The notes under the pieces are model-generated. The model did not search any database. It was not told the DNA's origin and worked only from the letters and a program-made list of their open reading frames with translations. This document shows positions 15,485 through 22,743 of a DNA stretch of 31,647 nt, piece after piece. Origin of the DNA: an uncultured Streptococcus sp. (GTDB lineage Bacteria > Bacillota > Bacilli > Lactobacillales > Streptococcaceae). The stretch spans positions 1 through 31,647 of the forward strand of contig NZ_CALIIB010000030.1 of assembly GCF_938020365.1 (NCBI RefSeq), written 5' to 3'. The number at the start of each line of letters is the position of its first letter. Position 1 is the stretch's first letter. Made by a program: the position numbers and the translations under genes.

Positions 15485-16169
15485 CGTATCCGTATTCTCC
15501 TTCCGCCTCATCACGCACCACACGACCATTTTCGATAGCAATGACGCGGTGACGTAGGGTATTTACAATCTGACTATTGTGAGTCGCCATCAGGACTGTA
15601 GTTCCTTGCAGGTTAATGCGCTCCAGCAAATTCATGATTTCCCATGAATTATCTGGGTCCAAGTTACCAGTCGGCTCGTCAGCAATCAAGACCTGAGGAT
15701 TATTGACAATAGCACGCGCAATTGCAATCCGTTGCTGTTCTCCCCCTGATAACTCATTAGGGAAGGAACGGACCTTGTGCTTAAGGCCAACCAGATCCAA
15801 AACTTCCATGACGCGTTTCTTGATATTTCTACGACGCTCACCGATAACTTCCATAGCATAGGCAATATTCTCATAAACGGTCTTCTTAGGAAGTAATTTA
15901 TAGTCTTGGAAAACCACTCCAACTCTACGACGTAGCATTGGAATATCCCGTTTCTTGATTTTTCCCAAGTTAAACCCTGCTACAGCAAGGTTTCCTTTAT
16001 CGATTTTAATTTCACGATAGAGGAGTCGAATAAAGGTTGATTTACCTGCTCCTGATGGTCCTACAATATAGGCAAACTCACCTGGTTCGATATGTATAGA
16101 TACACCACGTAGAGCAGTTGTCCCGTTGTCATACTTTTTAACAACGTCTTTCATTTCAATCATTGACAT
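15477..16169 (-). CDS. ftsE: Cell division ATP-binding protein FtsE
   Basis: The ABC-type ATPase of FtsEX, whose ATP cycle transmits a cytosolic signal to septal wall hydrolysis. The 230-residue protein has Walker A GPSGAGKST, Q-loop VVFQDYKLLP, signature LSGGEQQRIAIARA, Walker B VLIADEPTGNLDP and the switch histidine in MATHNSQ. The C-terminal tail GRVVRDEAEGEYGYDD is typical of streptococcal FtsE. Ribosome site GAAAGGA is about 13 bases before the chosen ATG, slightly long; a second in-frame ATG two codons on is a weaker alternative because relatives begin with the same MS.IEM pattern. It follows prfB by 54 bases without a terminator and overlaps ftsX. Confidence 0.96.
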   Translation of the reverse strand: MSMIEMKDVVKKYDNGTTALRGVSIHIEPGEFAYIVGPSGAGKSTFIRLLYREIKIDKGNLAVAGFNLGKIKKRDIPMLRRRVGVVFQDYKLLPKKTVYENIAYAMEVIGERRRNIKKRVMEVLDLVGLKHKVRSFPNELSGGEQQRIAIARAIVNNPQVLIADEPTGNLDPDNSWEIMNLLERINLQGTTVLMATHNSQIVNTLRHRVIAIENGRVVRDEAEGEYGYDD

Positions 16170-16223
16170 GAATTAGTACAATTCCTTTCATCAGAGTTTT
16201 TATCTAGTGATTTCACTCTGTTT

Positions 16224-17319
16224 TTAGTTGAGTCTCCATTTTAAATAGGCATCAATAAAGCCGTCTAAGTCTCCGTCCATGACCTTATCCACCTGAGCTA
16301 CTTCATAGCTGGTTCGATGATCTTTGACCATGGTATAAGGAGTAAAGACATAAGAACGAATCTGACTGCCCCAAGAAATCTCTTTTTTATCTCCCTTGAG
16401 CGAATCGACTTCTGCTGCTTTTTTCTCTTGCTCCAACTGATAAAGCTTGGCCTGCAGCATTTTCATAGCTCGGTCACGGTTCCCATACTGAGTCCGGTCA
16501 ACAGTAGACTGCACGACGATTCCTGTCGGAATATGGGTCAGTCGCACACCAGTAGAAACTTTATTGACGTTCTGTCCGCCGGCTCCACCTGAACGGAAAG
16601 TATCCATCTTGATGTCATCATCACGGACTTCTACTTCAATAGTATCGTCCAACTCTGGCATAACCTCTACTGAAGTAAAGGAAGTATGACGACGTTTCGC
16701 CGAGTCAAATGGCGAAATCCGAACCAAGCGGTGAACACCCATTTCTGACTTGAGCAAACCATAAGCGTGCGGTCCTTCAAATGAAAGGGTCACCGACTTA
16801 ATGCCTGCTTCATCTCCAGCTTGATAGTCCAAGACCTCTACTTTGAAGCCCTTGGCATTGCCGTAGCGCGTGTACATCCGTAGCAACATATCGCCCCAAT
16901 CTTGAGCCTCTGTTCCACCAGAACCTGGGTGAATTTCAAGAATGGCGTTGTTATTATCATAAGGCTCCGACAGCAAGAGAGTCATCTCATAGCTGGTCAT
17001 CATTTTCTCAAGCCCGGTCAACTTTTCTTCCAGCTCTTCCTGAACCGAGTCGTCCTCAGCCAAAAAATCAAGCAAGATTTCCGATTCATCAAAAAGCTCG
17101 GTCATCTGATGAAAATTTTCATAAGTTTGCTTGAGTTCATTGAGCTCTTGAGATGTCTTCTGGGCTGCAATATTGTCATCCCAAAAGTCAGGTTCTGTCA
17201 TCTTATTTTCTAAGATGGCAATTTCTTCTTCCAGACCTTCTAAGTCAAAGAGACCCCCTGAAAGAAGCTAATTTTTCACGATTTGCGTCAATCTTTTGAC
17301 GAATTTCTGAAATGTCCAT
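16224..17319 (-). CDS. prfB: Peptide chain release factor 2, with programmed +1 frameshift
   Basis: RF2 ends translation at UGA and UAA. The first 24 codons run from the ATG at 17319 (MDISEIRQKIDANREKLA...) to CTT at 17248-17250 and then meet an in-frame TGA (17245-17247). Slipping one base forward continues as GAC TTA GAA GGT and stays open to 16224, giving about 364 residues, the normal RF2 length. The stop-recognition motif SPF is in RISPFDSAKRRH and the catalytic GGQ in GGAGGQNVNKVSTGVRL. AAGAGGT precedes the ATG. A shorter start at 17201 is only an internal methionine. First gene of the prfB-ftsE-ftsX unit, an order shared with S. pneumoniae. Confidence 0.96.
17244..17259 (-). promoter_or_regulatory. 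prfB programmed frameshift site
   Basis: Minus strand AGG-GGG-TCT-CTT-TGA-C. The Shine-Dalgarno-like AGGGGGT sits just before the slippery CTT and the UGA is followed by C, a poor stop context. This is the classic RF2 autoregulation: low RF2 favours slippage and thus more RF2. Confidence 0.97.
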
Positions 17320-17345
17320 AAATACCTCTTTTCATATATCGTTTA

Positions 17346-17354
17346 ATTATAACA
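17346..17354 (-). promoter_or_regulatory. prfB-ftsE-ftsX promoter (extended -10)
   Basis: Minus strand TG-T-TATAAT, 26 bases before the prfB start; the -35 region is poor. Confidence 0.65.
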
Positions 17355-17463
17355 CATTTTCAGACATTTGCCTAATCGGATAATGAAGCACCTTCATTTT
17401 ATACAATTTTTAGTAGATAGGCAAGAATGGGAGCTGCTTGTTACGGAATTGTTAAAAAAGTAA

Positions 17464-17548
17464 TATAATGACATGGGGTTGGAAGAAGTATCCCGGATTA
17501 CAAGGTTTTAATAATCTATTAGGTATTCGAATAGAGGTGATACCCTCC
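17464..17548 (+). ncRNA. Possible small structured RNA in the prfB / phosphoesterase gap
   Basis: The gap 17320-17599 holds no credible protein gene beyond the prfB promoter. A TATAAT (17464-17469) with a weak TTACGG 17 bases upstream could start a transcript near 17476. Downstream, GTATCCC (17488-17494) can pair with GGTGATAC (17536-17543, one bulge), enclosing GATTA/TAATC (17496-17516) and TATT/AATA (17517-17533), a three-way-junction-like fold. An alternative pairing GGTAT/ATACC (17522-17544) competes with the closing helix. No T-run terminator follows. Stems are short, so this is a hypothesis and may be chance. Confidence 0.22.
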
Positions 17549-17564
17549 ATAAGACGCTTAAATG

Positions 17565-17593
17565 TTTTCAAGTTTTGCAAAATATGCTAGACT
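17565..17593 (+). promoter_or_regulatory. Promoter of the metallophosphoesterase, leaderless spacing
   Basis: -35 TTTTCA (17565-17570), 17-base spacer, extended -10 TG-C-TAGACT (17585-17593), then six bases AAAACC and the ATG at 17600. Confidence 0.65.
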
Positions 17594-17599
17594 AAAACC

Positions 17600-18460
17600 A
17601 TGACAAGAATCGGATTTATGAGCGATCTCCATCTGGACTCCAATCAGTTTGGAGATTTCGAGCAGCAAATTCTTCGCCAGCTTTTAAAAGAGGTGCAAAT
17701 TGACCACCTACACATTGCAGGAGATTTGTCCAACGATCTGAACAAGATCAGTCTGCCTTTTATTGAAGACTTGAAGAAAGATTTTCCCATTTCTTTTAAT
17801 CTGGGAAACCACGATATGCTGGGACTTTCTGAGCAAGAAATTTCAAACTATGATTTTCAGGTCCAGCAGTTCGGCCAAACCAAGCTCATCAGCTTTTCAG
17901 GCTGGTACGACTATAGCTTTGTTCCAAAAAAAAGCAAGGAAGAGCATCTGAGAACTAAGGCCAATTTCTGGTTTGACCGCAGATTGGAGCGTCAACTCGA
18001 CGACCCTAGTATTACGGCTCAGACACTGCAGGAGTTGGAAAAACTGCTGATGACTTTAGATGGTCCCATTATTGTCGCTCTGCATTTTGTCCCCCATCAA
18101 GACTTTCTATACGACCATCCCTATTTTCAGCGCTTCAACGCCTTTCTAGGAAGCCAAGCTTTTCATCGGCTCTTTGTCAAATACAGAGTGAAAGAGGTGG
18201 TTTTCGGTCATCTCCATCACCGCCACCAAAGCCGTGTCATCGAAGGTGTCCGCTACCATATGCGTCCTCTAGGCTACATCCGCGAATGGAAACTGACTCG
18301 GAACTTTTTTAATGACTTTCCTCAGTATCAGATTCCCCAGATGTACCGCCTGCACAAGCGTTATAATGCTGTTAAAGATTTAGTCGAATTTCTAGATTAT
18401 AAGAAAAAACACCTGGCAGACGAACTGCGAGATGCTTTAACGGTGATTGAAGTTCAGTAA
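17600..18460 (+). CDS. Calcineurin-like metallophosphoesterase
   Basis: A 286-residue cytosolic phosphoesterase with all motifs of the two-metal calcineurin-like family: D9 and H11 in MSDLHLD, D42 in IAGDLSND, N70-H71 in LGNHD, a histidine in ALHFVPHQ, and GHLHHR near residue 209. The N-terminal and C-terminal halves are standard for the family, with a positively charged C-terminal helix. Substrate is unknown. The ATG must be the start because the conserved strand RIGFMSDLH begins right after it, yet it has no ribosome site: an extended -10 box ends six bases upstream, so the mRNA is likely leaderless. Its 3' end overlaps the convergent DUF2785 gene by 7 bases and its terminator lies inside that gene. 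Confidence 0.88.
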   Translation: MTRIGFMSDLHLDSNQFGDFEQQILRQLLKEVQIDHLHIAGDLSNDLNKISLPFIEDLKKDFPISFNLGNHDMLGLSEQEISNYDFQVQQFGQTKLISFSGWYDYSFVPKKSKEEHLRTKANFWFDRRLERQLDDPSITAQTLQELEKLLMTLDGPIIVALHFVPHQDFLYDHPYFQRFNAFLGSQAFHRLFVKYRVKEVVFGHLHHRHQSRVIEGVRYHMRPLGYIREWKLTRNFFNDFPQYQIPQMYRLHKRYNAVKDLVEFLDYKKKHLADELRDALTVIEVQ

Positions 18461-19245
18461 TGGAAATGTTGAATAGCAGTTCTCAGCTCATCTGAGAGCT
18501 GTTTTTTGCTGTCCAACTGCACATAGACTTCTAATAAACAGGAGCGAAAATTGGAAAAAGCTATGAAGTTTTGGTTACTTTCCAATGGAAAACTCTGTGA
18601 TTGAAGCCACAATCTAAATTCATGCTGCGACAGTTTTTTCTTTAAGACAGCTTGATAGAGCACCTGGGCTAAGCGCCAGTCCTCATCATTTCCGAAACGG
18701 ACTGAAACTTTTTTAAAAACTTGATGAAGAACCTCTAAAACCTCTGGCATCCTACTGGAGGGAAAGTCCGGATGACAAGCCACTTCTGTCAATAAGTCTG
18801 CTCCATGAGCGAAGGCATGAACCCAACCGTATTTCCTGGAGTAACCTCTTGTGTCTCTTTCGACTGACAAGTAGGTTAGTCCCTTATCTAGTAAATATTT
18901 CCTTTCTTGCACTGATAAAGCCTGATAATACGAAGAGTCTGGATTACCATCACAGTTTAAGAGATTAGCATAAAGTAAAGCCGTGAAGGAACGTGTTAAG
19001 GTGGCTTGACCATTTTTATCACTCTCGTAAAAAAGTTCTTGTCTTTTGACTGCTTCTTGAGCCAAGAAACGAAACTGTTCAACTGAAAATAGGTCATCCT
19101 GAAGTCCCCTTGCCAAAGACGAAAAGACTAACTCATCACGGATTGTCGCTTCTGGATGACCAATATGATCCAGCAACCATAAGATTTCTTCCTCATAATA
19201 TAAAGGAGAAGCTTCTTCCAATTTCTTTCGTAAGTTTTGATACAT
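18454..19245 (-). CDS. DUF2785 family protein
   Basis: A 263-residue, mostly helical cytosolic protein. The core RGYSRKYGWVHAFAHGADLL is the hallmark of the DUF2785 family, with histidines that look like a possible metal or active site; no function is known. Leucine-rich helical pairs (LYQAVLKKKL, LEVLHQVFKKV) suggest a HEAT-like solenoid. AAAGGACGGTG lies before the ATG. The last codons overlap the stop of the plus-strand phosphoesterase gene by 7 bases, and 18475-18507 within this coding region forms the terminator for that gene. It is preceded by a TATAAT and is probably a single-gene unit. Confidence 0.85.
   Translation of the reverse strand: MYQNLRKKLEEASPLYYEEEILWLLDHIGHPEATIRDELVFSSLARGLQDDLFSVEQFRFLAQEAVKRQELFYESDKNGQATLTRSFTALLYANLLNCDGNPDSSYYQALSVQERKYLLDKGLTYLSVERDTRGYSRKYGWVHAFAHGADLLTEVACHPDFPSSRMPEVLEVLHQVFKKVSVRFGNDEDWRLAQVLYQAVLKKKLSQHEFRLWLQSQSFPLESNQNFIAFSNFRSCLLEVYVQLDSKKQLSDELRTAIQHFHY
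18475..18507 (+). terminator. Phosphoesterase terminator inside the DUF2785 coding region
   Basis: CAGTTCTCAG-CTCAT-CTGAGAGCTG (one G-T pair) followed by six T. On the opposite strand the same bases encode about the eleventh- to seventeenth-from-last residues of the DUF2785 protein. Confidence 0.85.
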
Positions 19246-19283
19246 ACTTTCACCGTCCTTTCGAGTTGAACTCTTTGAAGTTG

Positions 19284-19289
19284 ATTATA
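19284..19289 (-). promoter_or_regulatory. Candidate -10 box of the DUF2785 gene
   Basis: Minus strand TATAAT about 39 bases before the ATG. The -35 position would fall inside the ATPase terminator and is a poor match. Confidence 0.5.
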
Positions 19290-19302
19290 CCCCCTTGTAC
19301 GC

Positions 19303-19329
19303 AAAAAAGCCATCCGCAGATGACTTTTT
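19303..19329 (-). terminator. Terminator of the P-type ATPase gene
   Basis: Minus strand AAAAAGTCATC-TGCG-GATGGCTTTTTT (one T-G pair), 5 bases past the stop codon. Confidence 0.9.
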
Positions 19330-19333
19330 GCTG

Positions 19334-22030
19334 TTAAATAGCATTCTTGTCCATACCCAATTTACGTTGGATGAACTTAACAATTTCAACAATGACAATC
19401 ATAGAGAAACTACCGATCAGGACAACAGCCCATTGTGTCACATCTAACTTGGTCACATGGAAAATCTTTTCCAGTGGATCAATCACAATGGTTGAAACCA
19501 ATAGAATGAAAGAAACCAGAATAGACCAGTTAAAGGTCTTAGACTTAAACGGTCCAACTGTAAAGATAGATTGGTAAACAGATTTCACATTGTAAGCATG
19601 GAAGAGCTGGATCAAACCAAGAGTTGCAAAAGCCATTGTCAGAGCATCCGCATGGATCGCTTTTACATCACCAATATGAACAGGATTGGCAATAGCATAG
19701 CCATAAACTGCCAACACCAGAGCACCTTGCAGCAATCCTTGATAGATGATGGAGCTCATGACACCACCTGAGAAGAAGCTAGACTTACGGCCACGAGGCT
19801 TATGAGTCATGACACCTGGCTCAGCAGGTTCAACACCAAGAGCGATAGCTGGGAAGGTATCGGTTACCAAGTTAATCCACAAGAGATGAACTGGCTGTAA
19901 GACATCCCAACCAAACAAGGTTGATAGGAAGATGGTTAATACTTCAGCTGTATTGGCAGAAAGTAGGTACTGAATGGTCTTTTGAATGTTTGAGAAGACC
20001 TTACGTCCTTCTTCAACTGCGACGATAATGGTCGCAAAGTTATCATCTGCAAGGATCATGTCAGATGCACCCTTAGAAACCTCAGTACCAGTGATTCCCA
20101 TACCGATACCGATATCGGCTGTTTTCAGAGCTGGAGCGTCATTAACACCGTCACCTGTCATGGCAACAACCTTACCTTGGTTTTGCCAAGCCTTCACGAT
20201 ACGAACCTTGTGTTCTGGAGATACACGCGCATAAACAGAGTATTGACCAACGACTTTTTCAAATTCTTCATCAGAAAGTTCGTTAAGCTCAGCACCAGTC
20301 AAAACATGGTCTTCCGTATCTCCTGCTTCAATAATTCCCAAGCGCTTAGCAATCGCTTCAGCTGTATCTTGGTGGTCACCTGTGATCATGATTGGACGGA
20401 TTCCCGCTTCTTTAGCAACACGAACCGCTTCTGCCGCTTCGGCACGTTCAGGGTCAATCATACCGATCAAACCAGTGAAGATCAAGTTGTTTTCAAGTTC
20501 TTCAGAAGTGAGGTTTTCTGGAATGCTATCAATAATCTTGTAGGCACCAGCCAGCACGCGCAGAGCTTGGTGAGCCATTTCTGAGTTATTAGACTTGATC
20601 AGCTGTGAAGTAGCATCATCAATCGCTGCAATATCTCCAGCCTTATCACGCGCAACACAACGTTTCAAGAGTTGATCAGGAGCTCCCTTGACTGCCACGA
20701 GGAATTTCCCGTCTGGCAATGGGTGAACGGTAGACATGAGCTTACGGTCTGAGTCAAATGGTAGCTCAGCTACACGAGGATATTTCTCTAAAAATCCTTT
20801 GACATCATAACCCTTGTCCAAAGCATACTGGATGAAGGCTGTTTCCGTTGGGTCACCGATCAGCTTGCCTTCTTGGTCAATCTTGGTATCATTGGCTAAG
20901 ACAACAGAACGTAAGAGCGGCAGCTCCAGTCCAAGTTCAATATCTTGGCCAGCTTCATTCAGGACTCCGTCGTAAAAGACTTTTTCGACCGTCATCTTAT
21001 TCATGGTCAGGGTACCGGTCTTATCTGAAGCTATAATTTCAGTTGAACCAAGCGTTTCTACTGCTGGCAATTTACGGACAATCGAATTACGCTTAGCCAG
21101 AACCTGTGTTCCCAAAGCCAAGACGATAGTAACGATAGCAGGCAGACCTTCTGGAATAGCTGCAACTGCCAAGGCTACAGATGTCATCAATTCACCAAGC
21201 GGATCTTTTCCTTGAATGAAAACACCAACTACAAAAGTTACCGCAGCAATCACTAAGATCGCATATGTCAGAACCTTAGACAGGCTATTGAGATTTTGCT
21301 TGAGCGGTGTGTCAGTCTCATCTGCATCTTGCAACATGCTTGCAATATGACCGACTTCTGTGTACATCCCTGTATTGACAACAACCCCTACTCCTCGACC
21401 GTAAGTGACATTGGAGTTTTGGAAGGCCATATTGACCCGGTCGCCAATACCAGCATCTGCTGCTACGTCGACAGTCAAATCTTTTTCAACTGGCACAGAC
21501 TCACCCGTCAGAGCTGCTTCTTCGATTTTCAAGGAATTCGCTTCCAAAAGTCGCATATCTGCCGGTACAACATCGCCGGCTTCCAGTCTGACGATATCAC
21601 CAGGCACCAAATCCCTAGAATCCACTTCTGTGACATGGCCATCACGCAGGACACGCGCAGCTGGACTGGACATAGATTTGAGAGCCGCAATGGCTTCTTC
21701 AGCCTTACCTTCTTGGTAGACACCAAAGATAGCATTGATGATGACAACAGCTAAGATAATCACAGCATCCGCAATATCCTCACCACCTGACGTCACAACA
21801 GACAAGATAGCCGCTACCAACAAGATGATAATCATCAAGTCCTTGAACTGCTCAATGAATTTCATCAAGAGAGTCTTTTTCTCTCCTTCTTCCAATTCAT
21901 TGCGACCGTAGTCCGCCAAACGTTGCTGGGCTTGGCTGCTGGTCAACCCTTGTTCGGAAGCTTCCATTGCTTGCAAAACTTCCTCAGGACTTTGCGTATA
22001 AAAAGCTTGGCGCTTTTGTTCTTTTGACAA
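19334..22030 (-). CDS. caxP: Cation-transporting P-type ATPase (Ca/Mn efflux, CaxP/MgtA type)
   Basis: An 898-residue P2A-type ATPase that pumps divalent cations out of the cell. The pneumococcal counterpart has been described as calcium exporter CaxP and as the manganese/calcium ATPase MgtA. Features in order: N-terminal cation-ATPase domain (1-65), M1-M2 helices near 60-105, actuator TGES (175-178), M4 with PEGLP (293-297), phosphorylation site D336 in SDKTGTLT, nucleotide domain with KGAPDQLL, hinge TGDGVNDAPALK, M5-M6 with LLWINLVTDTFPA, and four more C-terminal helices. The start is TTG (22028-22030) with AAAGGAGG about 8 bases upstream; no ATG is better placed. A manganese riboswitch precedes it, so expression should rise with Mn. 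Single-gene unit. Confidence 0.93.
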   Translation of the reverse strand: MSKEQKRQAFYTQSPEEVLQAMEASEQGLTSSQAQQRLADYGRNELEEGEKKTLLMKFIEQFKDLMIIILLVAAILSVVTSGGEDIADAVIILAVVIINAIFGVYQEGKAEEAIAALKSMSSPAARVLRDGHVTEVDSRDLVPGDIVRLEAGDVVPADMRLLEANSLKIEEAALTGESVPVEKDLTVDVAADAGIGDRVNMAFQNSNVTYGRGVGVVVNTGMYTEVGHIASMLQDADETDTPLKQNLNSLSKVLTYAILVIAAVTFVVGVFIQGKDPLGELMTSVALAVAAIPEGLPAIVTIVLALGTQVLAKRNSIVRKLPAVETLGSTEIIASDKTGTLTMNKMTVEKVFYDGVLNEAGQDIELGLELPLLRSVVLANDTKIDQEGKLIGDPTETAFIQYALDKGYDVKGFLEKYPRVAELPFDSDRKLMSTVHPLPDGKFLVAVKGAPDQLLKRCVARDKAGDIAAIDDATSQLIKSNNSEMAHQALRVLAGAYKIIDSIPENLTSEELENNLIFTGLIGMIDPERAEAAEAVRVAKEAGIRPIMITGDHQDTAEAIAKRLGIIEAGDTEDHVLTGAELNELSDEEFEKVVGQYSVYARVSPEHKVRIVKAWQNQGKVVAMTGDGVNDAPALKTADIGIGMGITGTEVSKGASDMILADDNFATIIVAVEEGRKVFSNIQKTIQYLLSANTAEVLTIFLSTLFGWDVLQPVHLLWINLVTDTFPAIALGVEPAEPGVMTHKPRGRKSSFFSGGVMSSIIYQGLLQGALVLAVYGYAIANPVHIGDVKAIHADALTMAFATLGLIQLFHAYNVKSVYQSIFTVGPFKSKTFNWSILVSFILLVSTIVIDPLEKIFHVTKLDVTQWAVVLIGSFSMIVIVEIVKFIQRKLGMDKNAI

Positions 22031-22069
22031 AATGTCTCCTCCTTTTGATGGGCCTCTTTCAAAATAAAC

Positions 22070-22099
22070 AAAAAAGAGACCTGTTTATTAACAAGTCTC
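22070..22099 (-). terminator. Riboswitch-controlled terminator
   Basis: Minus strand GAGACTTGTT-AATA-AACAGGTCTC (one T-G pair) followed by six T, 40 bases before the TTG start. Its first arm contains the conserved 3' strand of the aptamer, so aptamer folding and termination exclude each other. Confidence 0.88.
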
Positions 22100-22178
22100 G
22101 CTATTTCATACAAGGCCGGAAATTTCTTTCGTATTGACGACCTTGTAACGGTAAAACCGTTAGCTACTCCCTTGAGTG
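22091..22178 (-). ncRNA. yybP-ykoY manganese riboswitch aptamer
   Basis: Read on the minus strand, the aptamer shows the conserved 5' box CAAGGGAGTAGC, then an AACGGT-TTT-ACCGTT hairpin (P2-P3 side), the GGTCGTCAATACG internal segment, CCGGCCTTG and the 3' box AGCGAGACTTG. The CAAG and CTTG ends pair to form P1. The class senses Mn2+ and is known to act as an ON switch for Mn exporters. Here ligand binding would keep GAGACTTG in the aptamer and prevent the terminator at 22070-22099. The layout matches the riboswitch described upstream of the pneumococcal Mn/Ca ATPase. Confidence 0.92.
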
Positions 22179-22183
22179 TATTT

Positions 22184-22211
22184 ATTATACCAAAATTTTT
22201 GTATTTTTCAA
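22184..22211 (-). promoter_or_regulatory. Promoter of the riboswitch-ATPase transcript
   Basis: Minus strand: -35 TTGAAA (22206-22211), 16-base spacer, extended -10 TG-G-TATAAT (22184-22192). Transcription would begin about where the aptamer starts. Confidence 0.8.
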
Positions 22212-22221
22212 GGCAAAGCTG

Positions 22222-22626
22222 TTATTTTTCAATCTTTTCTTCCTTCCATTGGATTTTCATCTGATAGGAAGCAAAAAGCTGATCATCGTCGGCTCTTTTC
22301 AAATCATAGTGAAGTTCCAAAGCCTGATTTTCTACATCTAAATGATAATGCTGAGTGTCTGTCACAAACTGTTGAGCCCCCAGCGGAGTCGGGATGGATA
22401 CTAAATGCTGACCATTCTTGATAAAATGAAGAATGGTTTTCGGCTCAGAAAAACGGGTCATGGTCAGCTTGTCCGCATTAAACTTGAGAACCACCTTTTC
22501 CTGCTCCTCGCTCTGATAAACTAAATAGTGATAGTCCCCTTTTTGTGTCCACTCTACATCGTAGACCTGGTCAATCAACTCCATTTGCTCATCCAATTTG
22601 ATTTGATTTCTCATTCTAATTTTCAT
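22222..22626 (-). CDS. YwiB-like DUF1934 protein
   Basis: A 134-residue protein predicted to be a small beta-barrel (lipocalin-like), matching the DUF1934/YwiB family: MKIRMRNQIKLDEQMELIDQ, then VVLKFNADKLTMTRFSEPKT and IPTPLGAQQFVTDT, and an alternating C-terminal stretch ALELHYDLKRAD. Function is unknown. The ATG at 22626 was chosen because the family starts at this strand and AAGGAATGTGAG lies upstream; an in-frame start 33 codons earlier would cover the promoter of the divergent gene. Divergent from the HD-domain operon, and the ATPase promoter lies just past its 3' end. No clear terminator of its own is visible. Confidence 0.8.
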   Translation of the reverse strand: MKIRMRNQIKLDEQMELIDQVYDVEWTQKGDYHYLVYQSEEQEKVVLKFNADKLTMTRFSEPKTILHFIKNGQHLVSIPTPLGAQQFVTDTQHYHLDVENQALELHYDLKRADDDQLFASYQMKIQWKEEKIEK

Positions 22627-22657
22627 GATTTTCTCACATTCCTTGTTTCTTTCTTCT

Positions 22658-22666
22658 ATTTTACCA
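22658..22666 (-). promoter_or_regulatory. Candidate promoter of the YwiB-like gene
   Basis: Minus strand TG-G-TAAAAT (extended -10) about 31 bases before the ATG; no good -35. Confidence 0.5.
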
Positions 22667-22728
22667 AAAATTTCTTGAGAATTCTTCCTTTCTACTTCAG
22701 GCTTTGAATGTCGCCCACTGAGCATTTA

Positions 22729-22737
22729 TGATATAAT
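22729..22737 (+). promoter_or_regulatory. Promoter of the HD-murMN operon, leaderless spacing
   Basis: Extended -10 TG-A-TATAAT followed by six bases AGGACT and the ATG at 22744. The start site would coincide with the start codon. Confidence 0.7.
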
Positions 22738-22743
22738 AGGACT

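Noticed and set aside
15485..15541. Earlier start for ftsX (19 codons upstream)
   Set aside because: It lies inside ftsE with no ribosome site; FtsX homologues begin at MI.RFFRHL.
17201..17201. Internal ATG as the start of prfB
   Set aside because: The frameshift site, the upstream ATG at 17319 with a ribosome site and the normal RF2 length all support the longer, frameshifted protein.
17468..17590. A 40-codon plus-strand frame (MTWGWKKYPG...) upstream of the phosphoesterase
   Set aside because: Its ATG overlaps the only candidate -10 box, it has no ribosome site, and its composition resembles no peptide family I know. A 32-codon minus-strand frame over the same bases is equally unsupported.
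22627..22725. Longer N-terminus for the YwiB-like gene
   Set aside because: The extra 33 codons cover its own candidate promoter and show no conservation pattern.
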